This document shows positions 62,201 to 64,000 of a stretch of DNA of 64,000 nucleotides, piece after piece. Each line of letters opens with the position of its first letter. The first letter of the stretch is position 1. The DNA lies in the NCBI GenBank assembly GCA_027946365.1, contig JAPEUQ010000008.1, positions 2,070,234 through 2,134,233 on the forward strand, read 5' to 3'. The position numbers and the translations under genes are program-made. Source of the DNA: Kalmusia sp. IMI 367209 (Eukaryota; Ascomycota; Dothideomycetes; Pleosporales; Didymosphaeriaceae). The notes under the pieces are model-generated. The model searched no databases and was not told the DNA's origin. It worked only from the letters and a program-made list of their open reading frames with translations.

Positions 62201-63100
62201 TTTTTCTAATAACTTTATTTAAGCTCTCTATGTCTACGTAGAGTCTTAGTATTATTCTTTTTAGGGATAAATAGTACTAGGACCTCTACTAGGCTAGTAT
62301 TTTTTAAATTTAATCTTACTCCTTTGCACTTTACTATATAGTTGCACGTAGGGTCTCTAGTCTTTTGGGGATAAGTTATATAGTAGTCTAAAAGACATAG
62401 AGGTGTTTTCTTCAATTTATTATATAATTAATATACTATATTCTAGTAGCGTTTTAGTAGTATTCTTTACTTATAACGTCTTTAAAATCCCATAACACTT
62501 TAGATAGTATAGTTAGGTCTCTATTTTCTTCTTCTATTTCTCTTATATTACTAACCTACTATGGCGTATACCTCTCTATTTAGTCTTTTATTAATTCTAT
62601 AAACAGTAGCGGTATTCTATTTAAAGTATTATCTTTTTAATTTTCTAGCGCTACTTTATCACTTCGTTATAGTTGAGAGAACGTTTCCCTCTATTAAGCT
62701 AGTATTCCTAGAGTTGCTAGGTCTACGTAGTTCGAGTACTCTATAGATTATAGTAGTTACTTAGTATAAGTATACTAGCTATCCTTTATATCACGGTTAC
62801 TTAGTAGGCATAGTAGCTTCACTAGTATAGAGCGAATATCTTTTAAGAAGGATAATAATATATTTATAATTTTTATTAAATATAACTCTACTATTAGTTT
62901 TTTATTAATGGTATTTACTATTACTCTAGAGTTAAGTAAGAGATATATTATCTACTCTTTACCTTCGCTGTCTTAAATTATTTCTTCTATTTAAAAACGC
63001 CCTTACTTATATATATCTATATGGGCAGGTATCCTTCTAGGCTTATCTTTTTTTCGTATTAATGGCGTTAACGCCTATAGTAAGGATTCTAGGTTAGCTT
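59252..63100 (-). pseudogene. pol: K pol: RT, RNase H, integrase, GPY/F, chromodomain
   Basis: Reading the minus strand, the RT start is legible at 62415-62215 (TYPQKTRDPTCNYIVKCK, then EVLVLFIPKKNN), followed by NKVIRKTN. The active site is YLDNILIFS with YLDN at 61949-61938 (family YLDD; a TpG mutation). The integrase C-terminal part is clear near 60008-59930 (EFAYNN...TLFFIYYRFYPRLN). The GPY/F module lies at about 59660-59570 (YRLHLPLGLRIHPIFYTLV, KPYRKR). The chromodomain lies at about 59520-59390 (YLVK-stop-KD-stop-AEEFN, stops at Trp). The protease and HHCC finger could not be read with confidence. Confidence 0.87.
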
Positions 63101-64000
63101 AACTCACCGCGTTTCGCCTAGTAGTCCCTTTCCTAGTATCCCATTTTCTATAAGTATCTATATTAATTCTCAAAAGTATTAAGTCTACTACTCTATCTTA
63201 CTACGTCGTTGGGATGGTAGTGTTTTTAATAGGTTATATTAGCGTATTCCTTATGGTATTATAAGCTTTATACTAGTATTATAACTTAGTGTTTACTATA
63301 GTATCGCTATTATGGCGTTGAATCACTTTATAAGTTATCTTTTAGAGTGGCTATGTATTCTACTAGCTCCCTTTACGTTTAGAAAATTATTATAATTAGT
63401 TACTATTACCGTAGTTCTTATCGTAGCTTACTATATAGATATATAATAAGGTGTTTCTATTCATAGGTGGGGCTAATCTGGTTCTCTAGCGTAGCTAGGT
63501 AAGCTATAAATTATTTACTAATTAAGCCCTTCCTCTATGTGGCCCATTAGTATTATATAGTCACTTATAGCTCACGATTAATAGGCTCTCTTATCTAATT
63601 AAGTAAGAAGCTTATTATTTATTATTAATTTAGCGTCTTAGCGTCGCTTTTTGAGTTTATGCTATAGCTATAGCTAGCGTAGTATTAGCTTTAAGAATTA
63701 TAATATAAAACGCGATCCGCTGGTCTTTAGTTATAATATTTATGATCTAGCTCAGACATGATCTATACCTAGGTCTTAAAGTTATAGTATTCCTAATATT
63801 CTGCCCAAGATGAGGACTAGTTTAATCTTTAAGGCTTGTAATGGAGTAACTTTATTATATCGCTATATAGCATAGTCATTATAATAGATATTTATATTTA
63901 TTACTATCTATTATATTTTGTATCAGGGCTGAAATATATAAATGCCTTGCCTCGTAAGTTAGTTTAGCCTATACTCTCTATCTATAATTTTAGCTTTTAA
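63100..64000 (-). other. K upstream region (expected protease and gag end)
   Basis: By position this should hold the protease and the end of gag. I found no CCHC knuckle or DSG motif I would defend. Short frames such as LQALKIKLVLILGRILGIL (near 63845-63790) are visible on the minus strand. The frame is heavily interrupted. Confidence 0.45.

Larger units (their letters stand above)
57644..64000 (-). mobile_element. Ty3/gypsy chromovirus K, 3' part, less RIP-mutated
   Basis: A minus-strand element runs off the right edge. From right to left it has a protease/RT region, RNase H, integrase, a GPY/F module and a chromodomain (to about 59400). About 1.3 kb follows with an opposite-strand frame, then a probable 3' LTR (57644-57966). 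G+C, CpA and TpG are visibly higher than in the rest of the window, though pol is still broken by TAA/TAG. It is a different family from A, G and H. Confidence 0.85.

Noticed and set aside
1..64000. Host protein genes, tRNA or rRNA genes
   Set aside because: Every coding remnant recognised belongs to a transposable element, and I found no tRNA cloverleaf or rRNA-like block by eye. A tRNAscan/Infernal run would be needed for certainty.

Overview
The window looks like a heterochromatic, transposon-only block from a filamentous ascomycete (Pezizomycotina). The DNA is very A+T rich. CpA and TpG are almost absent outside a few patches while TpA is everywhere. Coding remnants are full of TAA/TAG at positions where the protein family has Gln or Trp, and mismatches between repeat copies are nearly all C/T or G/A transitions. 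That is the signature of repeat-induced point mutation (RIP). I found no intact host gene, tRNA, rRNA or CRISPR array. The species is not identifiable by eye. I introduce the names A, E1-E4, F1-F2, G, H, K, X1-X2 and R1-R2 here for convenience.

Layout. 1-3819: 3' part of a Ty3/gypsy chromovirus (A) with its 3' LTR. 3837-5027: 5' half of a hAT transposase gene on the minus strand. 5205-5745: a 41-bp satellite. 5925-6661: an unidentified broken ORF. 7315-10383: an unclassified 1.22-kb element (X1) split by a complete Fot1/pogo element (F1, 7959-9805). 10706-10972 and 18101-18367: a 267-bp direct repeat (R1/R2) bracketing a truncated minus-strand copia element (E1), which carries a second X copy (X2, 12357-13580), and half of a second pogo element (F2). 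18368-19483: 3' half of a hAT gene.

From 19484 to 57255 one copia element (E2) is expanded to about 38 kb by nesting. It holds gypsy G (21237-43914), which itself holds gypsy H (23643-30859) and copia E3 (34138-41694). It also holds copia E4 (49137-56660, minus). I read 5-bp target duplications for G (attag), H (gttta), E3 (actat) and E4 (aataa); removing the inserts restores a 7.56-kb E2. 57256-57605 is a gypsy scrap, and 57644-64000 is the 3' part of a less-mutated minus-strand chromovirus (K) running off the window.

Two observations go beyond routine TE annotation. First, four LTR families (A, G, K and copia E) have a region between pol and the 3' LTR whose best-preserved reading frame lies on the opposite strand, which suggests antisense accessory genes. 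Second, X is a 1.22-kb element with fixed ends, 12-13 bp target duplications, no terminal inverted repeats and an unrecognised protein frame. Neither can be confirmed without alignments and database searches.
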